Below are positions 27,256 through 40,700 of a DNA stretch of 64,000 bases, one piece after another. The notes beneath the pieces are model-generated. The model saw only the letters and a program-made list of their open reading frames with translations. It ran no database searches and was not told where the DNA came from. Each line of letters starts with the position of its first letter. Position 1 is the stretch's first letter. Origin of the DNA: Dictyophora rubrovolvata (taxonomy: Eukaryota > Basidiomycota > Agaricomycetes > Phallales > Phallaceae); assembly GCA_029959195.1 (NCBI GenBank), contig CP114117.1, forward strand, positions 1,240,001 to 1,304,000. The letters are read 5' to 3'. The translations under genes and the position numbers were made by a program.

Positions 27256-29537
27256 TCATTGATCATCTCGTTTACGTTTTCCAGCTTTGGTACCAGGACC
27301 CCAGTGAGATGTCGGGTTTTGCTGATATCGTACCAGTTTTATTTTAGATAACGCTGTCACTTTTGGATTGTGTTTGAGATCAATGTTAGAGCTAGAAATT
27401 TTATTTTGTCCTCAGGACTGAAAAAATGGACATCTACGGCTGACTTACGGTGCTTCCTTTGCTAGTAAAGTAGCTGCTGGTGCTCCTTCCTTGATATTCT
27501 CTGCTTTGACCGGATGGGATTTGATATACTCCCGATAAACGTCGTAAATAAACTTCCGGTTTGCGGTGGTTTTTATTGACCCCGCGCAAGCATGAGATCG
27601 CGATACGTCGTATCCAGCATTGAGAAGAGCGGATCTAAAAGCTCAGTCAACATTCAGATGTAAAAGATGGCATGTTAGCATACGCTATTTCACCTAAAGA
27701 CGGCGATGTACTGTGAAAGAAACTTGCTATTTTTTGCGGCGTGAAGTAAAATGGGACATCAAGCTCCTTGAGTACTAGGTGAATAAACATCCACGTGCAA
27801 AAAAATTGGGATCGAACCTCATGTGCCAAAGTAACCATTCCTTTTAGCCTTGCAGAGGTTCCATAATGACTCGAATGTTCTTCAACATGCTGCAATAGAT
27901 GTTCTGTGAATTCTTTGTCATGTATAGACCCCGACCACATGGGCCCTGCTACCTTCAAAAGGTTAGAAAAGGAAGTTTTCACAAACATAGATTCATACAT
28001 GGAAGGTCCCACCACATTCACCACACAAAGGAGAAATAGGTGGGCCGGCGTTAACTTTGTACTGCAAGTTTGGATTGGAAGACGTCCCCGTAGACTTATC
28101 AACAATTTTTCCCAATGTCTGGGAATGATACATTTGACAGTCACTGCACACGTAGTATAAAGAAGTCTGACTATGGAATACAGTCAGTAAAAACCTGAGC
28201 AATTATAATGGGAATGGAAATACCTAAACGCTTTCTTTACTTCAATTGGAGCTGACCGAACACGAACAAATAGCCGAACATAGAAATCAATGGATAATGA
28301 GAGAAGTGGTTGAATATATCTCCCATAACGAGCTGCGGAGGTAGATAAAGTATTCAAAACTAGCCGGAGCGCCTTTGGGGAGTTGTGAAAATGCTTTCCA
28401 TAACCTGAGTGAGTAACTGACCGCTTCATGACAATACTCCGCTTTTACAGGAACACCGCCATAATTGGAGAAACTATCAAATTCTGAGTCGTATTTTTTT
28501 AGGTATTTGAGAGTGAGGCGATGGTCGACATACCATTTTTCTGGATAGTTTGTATTTCCGAGGACTGACATATCTGTACATGTGACGCATAAAAGTCCTG
28601 ATAACGATAAGAGAAAGGACGGCTAAAAGAATAAACAGATATTACCTCCATCATTAACACATTGTACAGCTGCATCTATGAAAGGAGCTGCGGTACCATA
28701 GGGGTCTAGATCCACGACGTCCACCTTTTGTCGCTCTAATCGATGAGAATACATGAGGGTACTAAAGAAATCAAAGCAAAGATAAGTTATCAGAAATTTA
28801 ATTATATACCATGCATCTCCCTCGTTGACCCTAACTTTTCCTAGAGAGGCATGACCATCGGGTTCTACGGAACCTTGACAAGTTTCGTCAGGACCCAAAT
28901 TATTGAACGCAACGTTCCGTTTCATGACTTCGATTGCACCGGGAGATATGTCGTTAGCAATCACATATCTACCACAATGTGTTAAATCCTTTTCCAGCGA
29001 ACACTTGTTGTGCCAACCTTACGAGAGGAATCTCCTGCGCATAGCGAATAGATCGTAAACCGGTAGCAGAAAGTGGCTCTAAGATGACACATTTATAAGG
29101 CTGATACTTTGACTTGAATGAAAAAGGTTGAATCGTGGATGATAGTTCAAACACAAACTTCGCGTGAAGTGACTTTATCTGACTCTTTAATGTCTTCGTC
29201 TTCTCGCTCTGGTTTGCCAATCTGATTTTCAACTTGGATATTGCGGGAATATTTTAATTCTCTTGGTCGCGTGACTACTGCCGGAACACATACCTTTAGG
29301 ACGCTTATGTTTGGGATCTTCAAGTTTCTGAGTCCTTGTTTTTTGCTTGCTCTCCCATTTCTGTCGCTTTATCTCATTTAGCTGTTCGCTCCATACTCTG
29401 ATAGCTGCTACGCTGAGGTCCCGATTAAATTCTTGCACGGGGTTTAGAAAAACCTGATTAGCTTCTGGCAAAAGTAATTTTGCCCCGTTTTCGGTGTGGA
29501 CGCGGAATCCATGAGGAACGGTTACAGTCGTAGTCAT
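27256..29537 (-). CDS. TRM1: tRNA (guanine26-N2)-dimethyltransferase
   Basis: Trm1 makes m2,2G26 in cytosolic and mitochondrial tRNAs using S-adenosylmethionine. The start at 29537 gives [20 protein letters not shown], followed by [18 protein letters not shown], a Trm1 signature. SAM-fold motifs are [40 protein letters not shown] and the active-site strand [19 protein letters not shown] zinc-binding C-terminal region has [16 protein letters not shown] and [20 protein letters not shown]. The end is [20 protein letters not shown], with a basic tail. Several introns are present; the last coding exon begins near 27395. It is convergent with STE11. Confidence 0.93.
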
Positions 29538-29781
29538 CCAACGTTTAAAAGAAGAAATAAAGGCCGGTCTATGACAATTAAAAAAGTTTTGACGTTTGTC
29601 AAGCAGGCTGGGGTTTAAGATGTAACGAATTTGGTCACGAAAATGATGTCATGACTCTTCTGATAGTTCTACTCTATAAGATACACTGCGGAGTTGTGGT
29701 AATGTCTGCTGGTGAAAGAAATGCGAATGTAGCAAAAAAAAAACATGACAAGAGAAAACAAACAGTATGGCATTGTAAATT

Positions 29782-32700
29782 TTACCATTCAAAATCTTCA
29801 GAATAGAGATCGATCGTCGGGGCCTGCCCCCTCATCACTGAAAGCGGCTTGATTTGAGCAGCAACGCCTTTCCGGACAACTGCATTAAGTGTTGTCGGTC
29901 CACAACCTGACGAAAATTAGGAAATGATGGGTGAAATAAAACAAGGTAGACTCACATGTTACGATCATGGATTTATGCGAACGTGCAGATTCCTCTGCTA
30001 TAATTCGGCTAATGTCAGCTCGACCAGGTCGTGCTAGCTCCGAAACAAGAGGGACATCTTCGGCTTCAACTTCATCCATATCGAATCGAGTGTGCCGACG
30101 AGGGTCCTGAGACTTGAGGAAATTACGATCACTGGCTGAGGTAGTTCGGACAAGATTGGTCGAGCTGCCAGCACTTAAAGGTGAAAAGGGCGATTCTCCG
30201 GGAAACGTATCTTCCGGAAGAGTAACGGCTGATTGAGAACCATTCACAGCTAGAGATGTCCGTAGATTTGACGGACGATGAGCCGTCTCTGAATGCTTAG
30301 AGTAAAGGAAGCCAGACATTCGTTTCTCATGTATGCTATCGCGGGAAAATGCAGGTAAACCCGATAACCTGCTTTGCTCGCGTCGAAAGTGACCCTCTTC
30401 GCGTAGTCGTCGAGAAAGCTGCCGTTCACTGGGGAGTTGGGTATCGTCCTCTCCATCAAAATTTGTTAGATCCAGAATATGTTGTTCGTGATCCGAAGTG
30501 CCGTACATATCCAAAATATCCGCCACATCGTTGTTTTCTACATCGGGGGAGTGTGATGATAGGTTAGGTCGAGTCCCTAAACGACTGATTTTCTCCGTAT
30601 CCCATATAAACGCGGGAGATGGTCGCGACATATTATCCTCGCGTAATGGAGATTGTATTAAAGGAGTCTGAGGATCCGCGGAACGCGTGACGAAAATGTC
30701 TATTTGTAGAGAAGGAAAGGAGACCAATTCTAGACAACGCCTGATCGTCGCAGAGGCCCATTGGATATGTGCTATGAAGTGCGACTCAAAAAGGAGACTT
30801 TGACTTCAAAATAACGTACTCACTGAACTCTCTTACGATCCAAATAAAGCGCACCCGCTGAATTTGGGACACGACACCGTTAGTCCAGCTTCCGGTACTC
30901 CCACCCAATGCTTTGCCATTTCTTCCAGTGAGACACGCACACGCGTATTCTAGGATAGAAGCAGCGAAGCTAACACCAGATCCACCGGCGATTATGAGCA
31001 CGGTATCGTGAGATGTCCATTTAGTTCGAATAGAAGACCCGAAAGGCCCATCAACGTGCGCACGCAGTAACACCCCTCTACTTGGTCTTACAAAGTTGAA
31101 ATCGGGCTCATCTCCAACAGAACCCGCCTCTTCCAACCGTTCCACATACATCCATAGATCTTTGGTGAAGCCTGTCCGGGCGCGGATCAAAATGACGAGC
31201 TCTCGACCGTCATCAGTGGCGGCTTCCGAGTCACATACAGACGCAATGGTGAATGGATGTGCACTGAACTTGGACACCGAAGGTATGGTCAAAAGCACAT
31301 GTTGACCGGGCGCCCAAGTGAAATGATGTGGAGGAATTAACCTTAATCGTACTGTTTTGCCTGGGAGTAACGTTGCATGTGCATAACCAGGCGGTGAAAC
31401 GTAAGCACCCCTTGCCGAATAACCTGCCATACGGAGTTGAAAAGGGTAGTTTGGATGTATAGGTGTTGGACTTGGACTAGGGCCACGTGCATGAGAGTGC
31501 GACAACAATCCCGCGCTGCTGCTGGTTTGAAAGGATTGAATGGATACTTGACCGACACTAAGTCGCTTAGGATCAGTTACTGGCCAGTTGTTTGCTGGAG
31601 ATGTGGATTCAACGGGAGAACGACGGTCAGAAGAGAATCGAAATCGCCTGGCCTTTTCCATTGCCTCTGAGTGGATGTTTTTGAGATAGCGATCACTCCG
31701 CCGTCCATGTAGATTGCCTACAAGACCATTGGTTATAGTAAAACGAGCAAATCGCCAAGCACGTTCACATCCCCAGAGAATCAGACTGGACCAGCACCAC
31801 CAACCGATCGGAGGAAAATGAAGGGCAGAAAAAACAAGAGTAGCAGGTACAAAAAGAAGATGGAGAAGATAGAAAGCTTCGTAAACTTCAACTCGCACGA
31901 GACGCACTGATACGGCGGTGACAAGGGTTAGACAAATAAATGCCTATAATTTAAGAAAGAGAAACGAAATGGTTAAAACTGTGTTGTTATGACCTAACAT
32001 GGGGATATAAACACCTACCAACCACCCGAAAACAAATTTCTCATAAGTAAAAGCAACGGTGAAGATAGGTGTGCCGGGCTTGAGCACATCTAAGCAGAGC
32101 TGGACTGTCCACAGAGCAACATGCAAGGTAGTTATGAACCATATTAGTCTACCGGACCAGCGGTGAAGGAAAGCTAACTTGTCATTGTAAAGCCGGATGA
32201 AGAAAGGGAGAGCAAAAACAGCGAAGGGGGGAGCTTTGAGGGCAAACAAAACACATAATGGAAACAAAGCGAAAGCAATGGTACCTGTGCGACCACCCGA
32301 CGACCACCAAGTCTTGGAAATGGTAAATGAAGGAGGGGTAGACGAGAAGGACGTTGGGGAGCTGTCAGTGCTAGTACCACTAGGTTGGGTCGTATTGTGG
32401 AATAGGTCCCATATACGTGTTCCTGGGGCAATATAATCGGGACCCACGAAGGATAGAACTAGAGAGATGACGAGCAGGACCAAAAGACCAAGGAGCTGTG
32501 CATTGGAAGGGAGAGGCAAGGGCTGCTTGTGGGGCTTGTTCGTTCGCGATGCTTCTGTCAAAGCATGCTTTTTGCGCCATGTCCGCCGTCTGTAGCCCCA
32601 TTTTTTCCAGAGGGCATTGACAAAACTGCCGCAAACTCTTCCGTTCCAATGAAACAATACGGAAACAACGAACACGAGAACAACTACGATCCATAAAAGA

Positions 32701-32822
32701 TACGTGTAACGATAACTTGGAAAGCTGAGGCGATGGATGAGAAGATAGGTCGTAAGCCAATCGTGTTCATCTTGTGAAGGCGGTGGAATCGGATTGAGGT
32801 CTAAGGGCACCGAGAGTGACAT
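29782..32822 (-). CDS. Ferric-chelate reductase (FRE family, flavocytochrome)
   Basis: This is a plasma-membrane metalloreductase that passes electrons from NADPH through FAD and two haems to extracellular Fe(III) or Cu(II). The N-terminus from 32822 has several transmembrane helices. The bis-haem histidine helices are visible as LHRWSGRLIWFITTLHVALW and FYLLHLLFVPATLVFSALHF. The FAD-binding site is HPFTIASVC, within PGQHVLLTIPSVSKFSAHPF. The NADPH site is VLIIAGGSGVSFAAS, and the chain closes with the CGP motif (VTCCGPTTLNAVV) and YSEDFEW. A disordered, charged insert of about 200 residues sits between the NADPH strands and that final motif, a common fungal FRE feature. It lies directly beside ATX1 on the same strand. 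Confidence 0.9.
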
Positions 32823-33162
32823 GATAAGCGGACCCGCGCTTGCAGGCAGACAGGCAGTGGGGCTGTTATATTGTAAAGAATGGAGCTAGTTTGTTGGAAA
32901 ATGAGCGCAACAAGAGACTAATTATGCGGTGATGTAATGGTGGTTTGTCCAACCTACTGCGTCGTCTCTGCTCAAAGACAACTTGGGTACCTGCCACGCC
33001 GTGGCGTAGCGCGGGGCCTGGCTTTGACGTGTCTTCCTTTTTTTTCAACTTATATGTTAATCACAGTTAATCACAGCGCAGCAGGGTCTCTGTGGTATAT
33101 ATATATATTTCTGATAATAATATAACCTCAAAATACAACAAGCATACGACGAGTTTAAATTA
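32823..33162. promoter_or_regulatory. Spacer between ATX1 3' end and ferric reductase start
   Basis: This 340-bp region should hold the ferric reductase promoter and the ATX1 terminator region. A TATATATA run lies near 33099-33110. No copper- or iron-regulator site could be assigned with confidence. Confidence 0.4.
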
Positions 33163-33609
33163 TCACGCGAGAACCTCGCCAGAGATGACCTGCAAGGGAC
33201 CGGCGTAATGAGTATCGCAAGGAACCAGGCACAAACAAAACTCCACTTGCCTCTTTACCGGTTTTCTTAATCTTTTCAAGCACCAGTTCGTAACTGGCAG
33301 ATCCTTTGACAATCACTTCTTGCTTTTCAAGGCTGACTTCATAGGTAATTCCTATGAAGGTGTTAGCCTAATTGGATTGTTAAGACTACGACTGTGGCTT
33401 ACCTTCCACCTTTGAAAGGGCTCGATTGACTGCATTTGAACAGCCACCGCACGTCATCTAAGTCAAGCTCTCCATTCAGAATTGTTGCGCTTTTGGCAAA
33501 AAACCAACGCCTGTGAATCACCTTGACGTTAAACTTGTATTGATGTTCCTTTTCTATTTGTTCAGGTATTTTCTTATACAACCTGTTCTCAAAAACAACG
33601 TACCGCCAT
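33163..33609 (-). CDS. ATX1: Copper chaperone ATX1
   Basis: Atx1 is a cytosolic Cu(I) chaperone that delivers copper to the Golgi ATPase Ccc2 for loading of multicopper oxidases such as Fet3. Five tiny exons join in phase to 71 residues, close to the usual 73: 33609-33604, 33548-33522, 33457-33403, 33351-33251 and 33189-33163. The product starts MAEHQYKFNVKMTCGGCSNA. MTCGGC is the copper-binding MxCxxC loop, and GSASYELVLEKIKKTGKEV carries the basic surface and conserved lysine of the family. The first coding exon is only 6 nt, and the last intron has a GC donor at 33250-33249 (GAG then GCAAGT). No single open frame reveals this gene, so it is easily missed. Confidence 0.9.
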
Positions 33610-33806
33610 TGTAGTGCAATAAGAAACTGCGAGAGATAGTAGTAGTCAGGCGAACTGATAGAATCGCGCCGACTCTCAGTGCTCTCCTGTGCTTTATGTA
33701 AATATCATTTGATTACGCGATCTTTGCGTGATCAATCGCAGTCAAAATCTCGGGCCATTCTCGCGCTCTCAGCAACATTGAAAATGATTGGATTATTATA
33801 ACAATC

Positions 33807-36305
33807 TTATTGTCTCGTCTCTAACATTTCAACGTGTTCGTCCACAGTATCCACATCAATCCGTGTCCATCTCGATCCTGTATCATCTCTTCGAAACCAT
33901 GACATTGGATTGCATATGGTCATCCAGCCTATAATAATAAACATGCACACTCATCATGTAAACCGCACGCAAACGATCAAAAGGCAAAATGATCGTACCG
34001 GTGGAGAGTCCGGATCGTGGTGATTCATAAGCAGTCTGTTTAAAGTTATAACGTGTTATAAAATACAGGGGTATCCCGACCGCAATAAACCCTTCATAAC
34101 CAATCAGACTACGTACGTCATAGTGTTTGTTCAATGGCCACTTACCAAATGCTGCAAGAGCTTCTAATGGTGCTGCTGCAATCGGCATAAGAAGCAAAAA
34201 CAGTGCGACCTGCGCCGCGATTTTAGCGAATCCCTACCGCATATACGATTACACAGGACATAGTAACTCACGGCACAGAAAATTATAGGCGTGGTTATCC
34301 AGGTTTTATAAGGTCGCTCCAGATTAGGTTCCTTAATTCGCAAAACCAATAGACCAAACACCTAATTTGAATAGATCAGTTATAACCCCGGCATCAAACT
34401 ATATTCGGAGTACCGTTAAGAAATAAAAACCCCATGAGGCAACACTATAGAAATTGACCAGTGTCCGAAATCCCCCACCGATAATTATATATATTATGGT
34501 CAATGCGGCAGGAAGGATTAGTGCGTTGATGGGCGTTCCGAGTCGATTGTTATTTTTCCCAAACATACTGGGAAGAAAGCCCTCTTTACCCGCAACACAT
34601 ACGAGTCTCGACGTGGTATATATTGAACCTTATTAATAAATAAGAGAGGGGGAAAAAATCAATGACAACGAAAGATTGGCCGAGTAGCGCGCACCATTCA
34701 GTGCGCCAACACAAGAGACGGCCACCATACAAGCAAATACAATGCTGCCAACCCTTCCAAATAATGCGCTTCCGAAATCTAGAGCTACCGTGTTGCTACT
34801 TTCTACTATCGACTATGAAATTTCATCTATAACTTGCTAACGGTCGATAGCGAATATCACACTACCTTATCAAGTAGTACGAAGTATGACAAGTTAGCTA
34901 GCATGAATAAAATCTAATCATTCCGTTAAAACAGATGTTCAGAAAGCTCGTGATAACTTACAATAACGCATGTCATGCTGGAATGTATAACCCGGGGTAA
35001 ATGCTTCCCTGGATTTTTCATTTCACCTGCTACATAATTCGTTTGATCCCAGCCTTCAAAGGCCCACAAACCTAATAATTGATCATGTTATTAAAAGCAT
35101 AGGATCGCGGACGCAAGCATCATACCCGAATATAATGCCAATGCATACGATGAAAGATTTTGAGAGGAGCCGTTGAAAATGGAGCCTTCAAATGAACTAG
35201 AGACGTGTCCTCGTGCTACTTGAATTATACCAAAGATTGCCACGGAGATCTGGAGAATTTAATAACTGATTGAACAATTAAACAGAAGCGGAAAAAAAAA
35301 CACACACCAATGCCGCTACCTCAAAACATCGGGTAAATGAACGTCAATTGAGTGGTGATCATAGACTCGCACTTTAATGGTTGTAAATACAACAGCTGCC
35401 CTGGTACCCAAATTGGGTGTTGCCGCACAAAGAATGGCTACAAATAGAACTCCCGCACATGCAGTAAGTTTAACAGGCCATTGAGGAATGGCATTTTCAG
35501 CCACGTCAGAACTGGTCTCATTGAAATAGAGTCGTGTCATATACTCCCTGGAAAGAAAAAAAGCGGTCGTGATACTTGACCTTTTCTCAAAACAAAGATG
35601 GAACGCACCCAAAAATCAGGGCAATTATAGCATTTCCTCCGGGTTTCAAAGCCGATATCGATGTCCAGGCAAAAAGATAGGAAATTAATGGATGGTATGC
35701 GTAAGCGAGGTATGCTTGCGCACCCCCATTCAGAGGTATAGAAGTGCCAAGTTCCGCAAATGACGAAGCACCCGTCCAAGCTAATATTCCACTGGCCAGC
35801 CATACTAAAAGACCGGCTCCTACCGATTGTGTATGGGCAATTACGAGGCCCGGGGAGGAACTAGATGAAAAAATCAGAGGTCACAAAAGTAAGTGAAGGT
35901 ATCAAAATTACGCACAATATACCTGAACCAATCTGCAATCCAACGACCAGGGAGATACCTATTTGAGGCAGTCACTAAATCCGTGATTGGAATTCAACTC
36001 TGATACAAAACCGCACCTTTATAGACACCGATAGTCCTACGCGTGTCAATACCTGGTGGCCCACTAACTTCGCTTAAACTTAACGGTAAAAGATCATCTT
36101 GGAATTGGAAAATGGATATCGAATTTGCACGTCTCGAACGTCGTACTGGGGTATCTGACAATTCAGTCGTTCCTTCTAAATGTTCTAGGGCTCGTAAGGA
36201 AGTAGAGGACGAAGTGCTTGACCGAGGCGAGGATGGGTAATCTTGGTCAGGATTTTGTGTTACTGGGACATATTGTCCTCTAATAGTGGTATCGTGTCCA
36301 CTCAT
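33807..36305 (-). CDS. LAT-type amino-acid permease (APC superfamily, Mup-like)
   Basis: This is a 12-helix amino-acid transporter of the L-type/Mup1-Mup3 group. The start at 36305 gives a Ser-rich cytosolic tail (MSGHDTTIRGQYVPVTQNPD), probably a site of phospho-regulation. The first helix has GISLVVGLQIGSG and then SSPGLVIAH, the unwound substrate-binding GSGIF region. Helix 3 is SSFAELGTSIPLNGGAQAYL, where ELG and the Gly-Gly pair are family markers. LALYSGLWAFEGWDQTNYV and EMKNPGKHLPRVI mark helices 6-7. A cytosolic tail of about 45 residues ends with an acidic stretch at 33807. More than ten short introns are needed, and some small exons near 34250-35330 are only approximately placed. 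The substrate (methionine or large neutral amino acids) is inferred. Confidence 0.85.
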
Positions 36306-36490
36306 TAGTTTGAGTGTTCCGAGCTATACTTAGGATGCGTTCATAGACAAAGGGCGCCCGTGACACCGAGATCCTGGAAATTGGGAAGATTGGAGGTTAT
36401 GTCATCGTGAGAGAAACGATTGACTTGAAAATTTACGTGTTTATGAATACTTTGACAACTTATTGACGGTATTGCCATTCTCTGTCCAAG

Positions 36491-37539
36491 ATGAGCCAAC
36501 TTGAAAATAAATGGCAGAAGCACCCTGATTTATACATGTCGGATGGGACCATGGTTCTGTTAGCAGGCTCGACATTATTCCGGGTTTATCCAGGATTACT
36601 GGCCAAACATTCGAACGTGTTCGAAGGTTTGACTGAGTCTTCTTCATATCTGCCTGCGGACGCAGAGGCGTATGATGGATGTCCAGTAGTCAGATTACCG
36701 GATGAACCAGAAGATGTCGCCCACTTTTTGAAGGCAACGATGGGTTTATGGTAAAATAAATATTTGAAAGCAATGCTCCATTATCCTAGTCATCGACCAA
36801 ACGTTTTTGTAGTCATTTCGAAAGTAATCAGCCCATGTCATATCCAGCTGCTTCAGCAATACTTCGCCTTTCCTCCAAGTACATGGTCCAGCCTCTTCGT
36901 CGTCAAGCTATCGAGCACTTCAAACGCATCATACCCCAATCATACGGCGAAATAGGCAAAACACCCTCGTTTTCTCAAGTTTTTGGTTCAGAACCAGGAG
37001 ACATACCCCATCTTTTCCAATTACTTCACCTTTTTCAGGAGTGTCGGTTAATGACGTTTATACCTTGGACGTATTATTCTGTGTGCGCTCTTGGGTTCAA
37101 GAAACTAGTACAGGGGGATACACACAATGGCACAGAAATATCCCTCGAACAACATAAGGCTCGTATTGCACTCTTAGGGTGGAAATCTCTATGCACTATG
37201 ACGCGAGACATTCGTAACGATACGATTATGTCTTCAGCTCAGGAATGCAAGGGACTGCCGCCTTGCACGGATAGTATGCGCCTTGGATGGCTACAGACCG
37301 CCGCACACCAAATTGGGAGCGAGACCATGGAACAGTGGAAGTTATTTAAACTACTTCAACTGGTTAGTGCTGAAGATGAACTTCGATCGGCGTCAGCACC
37401 TAATGGTCGTCCATGTCTTTCATGTTGTAAGGCCTGGCTTAAACAGGAAGAGAATGCTAGGAATGCAATATGGTCGAAACTTCCGGCTGTCTTTCAGCTT
37501 CCAGCCTGGGAAACATTGAAACGCGAGGAGGAGTATTGA
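36491..37539 (+). CDS. BTB/POZ domain protein of the agaricomycete type
   Basis: This is a BTB/POZ protein of the large, poorly characterised family expanded in mushroom-forming fungi. Two exons join in phase to 328 residues: 36491-36750 and 36813-37539. The BTB core is near the N-terminus: HPDLYMSDGTMVLLAGSTLF, RVYPGLLAKHSNVFEGL and VVRLPDEPEDVAHFLKATM. After the intron comes SYPAASAILRLSSKYMVQPL, then a helical C-terminal part with the conserved SLCTMTRD-type region and a CLSCC cysteine pair near the end. Function is unknown; BTB proteins usually dimerise or act as cullin-3 adaptors. It is divergent from the permease gene, with 185 bp between starts, and convergent with SPT6. Confidence 0.85.
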
Positions 37540-37753
37540 GCATACGCCTGTCTCAAGTGATCATAACTCAGGACCGGTCATCTTGGAAGACATACAATTT
37601 TGGTTCAGGGTTATTCAGTTCCGGAATTGTGCTCGTACTTGTATACAAAAGAGATAAATGGCAATACAGAGATTACAGAAGTGATAGGAAGTAGTAACGC
37701 AGAAGGACTCGAAAAGGACAAAGAAAAGACGTAACCTGTAAGAATCGTAGATT

Positions 37754-40700
37754 TTACCAGTGGCCCGAGGACTGTCCCCATCCGGAACCATTTTGAATCA
37801 TAGCCGCTCTACTAGGATGTATCCCAGGCGGTCCATTTGGAGGTCTATTGGAAGAGAGTGGGTAATTAGGGTAGGTGGGTTGATTATGGGGGGTCAGTGA
37901 AGAAGATGGTGGGGGAACTCGCAGAGACTGTCGTCCCGGTGTTATATGTCCAGGTGTTCGTCCAGGAGCAGGAGTACGTGCAGGAGTTCGACCTCCGTAA
38001 GGTGTCTTGCCACCCCCCCCACCAAGATTTTGAGATTCATGCATGTGTCTGGAAAGCACTGGTCAGTAGAGCTAGTAAGGTCAATGTAAAAGGAACGAAC
38101 CTATATTTGAAGGCATCGCATAAACTAGGGACTGTTGGAACTTCAGTGTCGAACAAGAAATATGATTCATTTGATACGCGCACAGGCTATTGAACATTTA
38201 TTATGTAGTTATGACTGCCTCATCAAAACACTCACCCAAGTTTGAATAGCAGCACTTTTATTAGCAAGGAAAGCTAGATGGAAGTGACCTGGTTTCTTCC
38301 TGTTCAAGCCAAAAGCATAGACACTCTTGTTCGGATTCATGTGAACAAATGTTCTTAGGTATGCATCTACTCATTGTGAGAATTAGCTAAGAAACGGCAG
38401 TCAAAATACGTACGGAGCTCGTCTTCAGTTCCAGCTTTGAATTTCTCATGAGCCATTAGTTCTTCAGCTTTCCGGGCCATCGCTTGAACGTAATTGACAA
38501 TTAATTCATCCAAATCCGAAAATGTTTGCTTTGTTTTGCCGTTATCAACAACCAGACAATTGCCCACTGTCTGCAAATTTGGATCTGCTTTTTCGTCTAT
38601 GACATCTTCGGCAAAGTGAGGCAGTAGTTCTACAAAAATACGATATGGCTCAATCTTACCGATATGTTGATAAACGCCATCGTCCACCTTCCAAGTAACT
38701 GCGATATGGTCTAACCCCTTGGATGACGGTCGAATAACAACGTCACCACGTTGCTGTGTCGCGAGGTAAGTTTCAGCTTGAGCCGAGTTGAAATTGTGGA
38801 AGTCTGGGTGTTTAATAATGCGGCGGACCTGCTCGACTTCTCGCCTTTTTCGACGGGCCAGCAGATCCTGATCTTTCCGCGCTTGATTAACATCATAATA
38901 TTCCTGATCAATCTTAACCCGGCGGAAGCTCGCGTCGCCTTCCTTAACATCAGCTGGACGGGACGAAAGTTCGACTTGGAATTGTTCGACATTGACCTGG
39001 ATGATAACCCCCTGTAATGTTTGTCCCTTTTTGACGACTTTAGAGGGCTGTACTTCTGCTCTATCGGAAAGATAGGTAGCATTGATGATGCCCTCAATGC
39101 CAGAGTCCAATTTAACCATAACCCAACTGCTTTGAATCCGGACAACAGCAGCAGACACAATGAGTCCAATTCGCAACGTTCTTTCGGTCTCTCCAGTGAG
39201 CATTGACAGTGCATCCCAAGAAGAGGGTAACCGGAATTCCATTCGAGTATCGCGGAACGGATTCAGGAGTTCGTCTTTGATGACATTCAATGTGTGCCGC
39301 TTGCGATCATTACTTGTTTCATACATATTTACGGCAAAATCGTCGAGATTGAGTTCGTCAAGCTTGGAAGCGTTGTCCTTATCTTGCATGATGACGGACA
39401 CTACATGTGAGGGATGGTCGTCATGAACGTCTTCATCATCCAACTCCAAAGCATCAGTCGCCATCTTCCTGGCCAGTTCATAATCTTCAGGATGAACACG
39501 TGTGTCATCAAGGGGATCACCAACTTCAGCAACGGTGTGCTTCCGGATGTCTTTTAAATCGGGGTCTCGATGTATTCGCAGGAATCCAGCTGCATTCAGA
39601 TATACTTGAGTAGTTAACAGACCATTCTTGATGAATTGTTCTCGATTGATTAGTGTGCCACCCTACAAATCATCAATTTAGAAAATTAGTACTTTTTTTA
39701 CAACTCACTAGTTTAACAATCTTTCGGACAAGAACCTGAGCCTTTCTCGGACCTAGGCCAGCGACATATGGTAACAGTTGTTGATAGTAAGGGTCGTGAA
39801 CGGCTCGATTAATGTCGACTCCAGTAGAGTTTACCACATTGACTAGTGTACGCTCCAAAGCCGACAAAAGCTTTTCTCTGGGAATCTAAATGTATATAAA
39901 AATATGTTCCAGCATGTTCGCCCAAAGGTCAACTTACTAATTGCTGACTGTCTTCATCGAAGGTTATCGCTGCGATGTCGGGGCCTAGAGCTGCATACTC
40001 GTTCAGTGGACTTTGTGCATATCTAGCCAGCCCAACGCAATATTTCGCATTCAAAGATAGAGCGCTGAATTCTTGAGAGGCACGTTTGCTGTGTTGATAA
40101 ATCCTGGCTGTATCATCCTGGACATATATCACTGGTATGTCATAAGCTTTGTCCAAACGTGACGAGCTTGACGGCCCAGAAGGGGTGGGTCGACTTTGGC
40201 TATCACCCCAAAGTCCATTGGAGGTTTGAGCACCCCAATTTTGGGAACTTTCACTGTCAGGTCCCGCAAGTAGCTCTTTCAGCCTTGTATGTAGTTTGGT
40301 GGTTTGGATGGTAAAGCCCCCAACAACAATGACACTAGGAGATCGCCGATCTAGCAAGCTCTGCAATTGCTTCTTATTCTCCTCGTCCGCTAAATTATCC
40401 ACTCTAATGCGTTCACGGAGACGCCCGTTATCATCTAGGTAGACAAGTGAGATGGCGTCCACCTGAGGATCGCCTTTGCCCCAAGAGACGGCTAACACAG
40501 ATGGAGTGTGCCCTTGTGTCATCTGAGGAGCTTTATACGGCTGGACGTTTATCCTCTGACATGATCTCAGTATATTATACCAGGATATACTATTACACCT
40601 ACGAACCTCTTCTAAAATTTCCCCACAGTTTGCAGATAAAAATTCTTCGACCTCTTCTCTCATCCATTCACGAGCCCACTTGCTCCCTGCCGGAAGAAGA

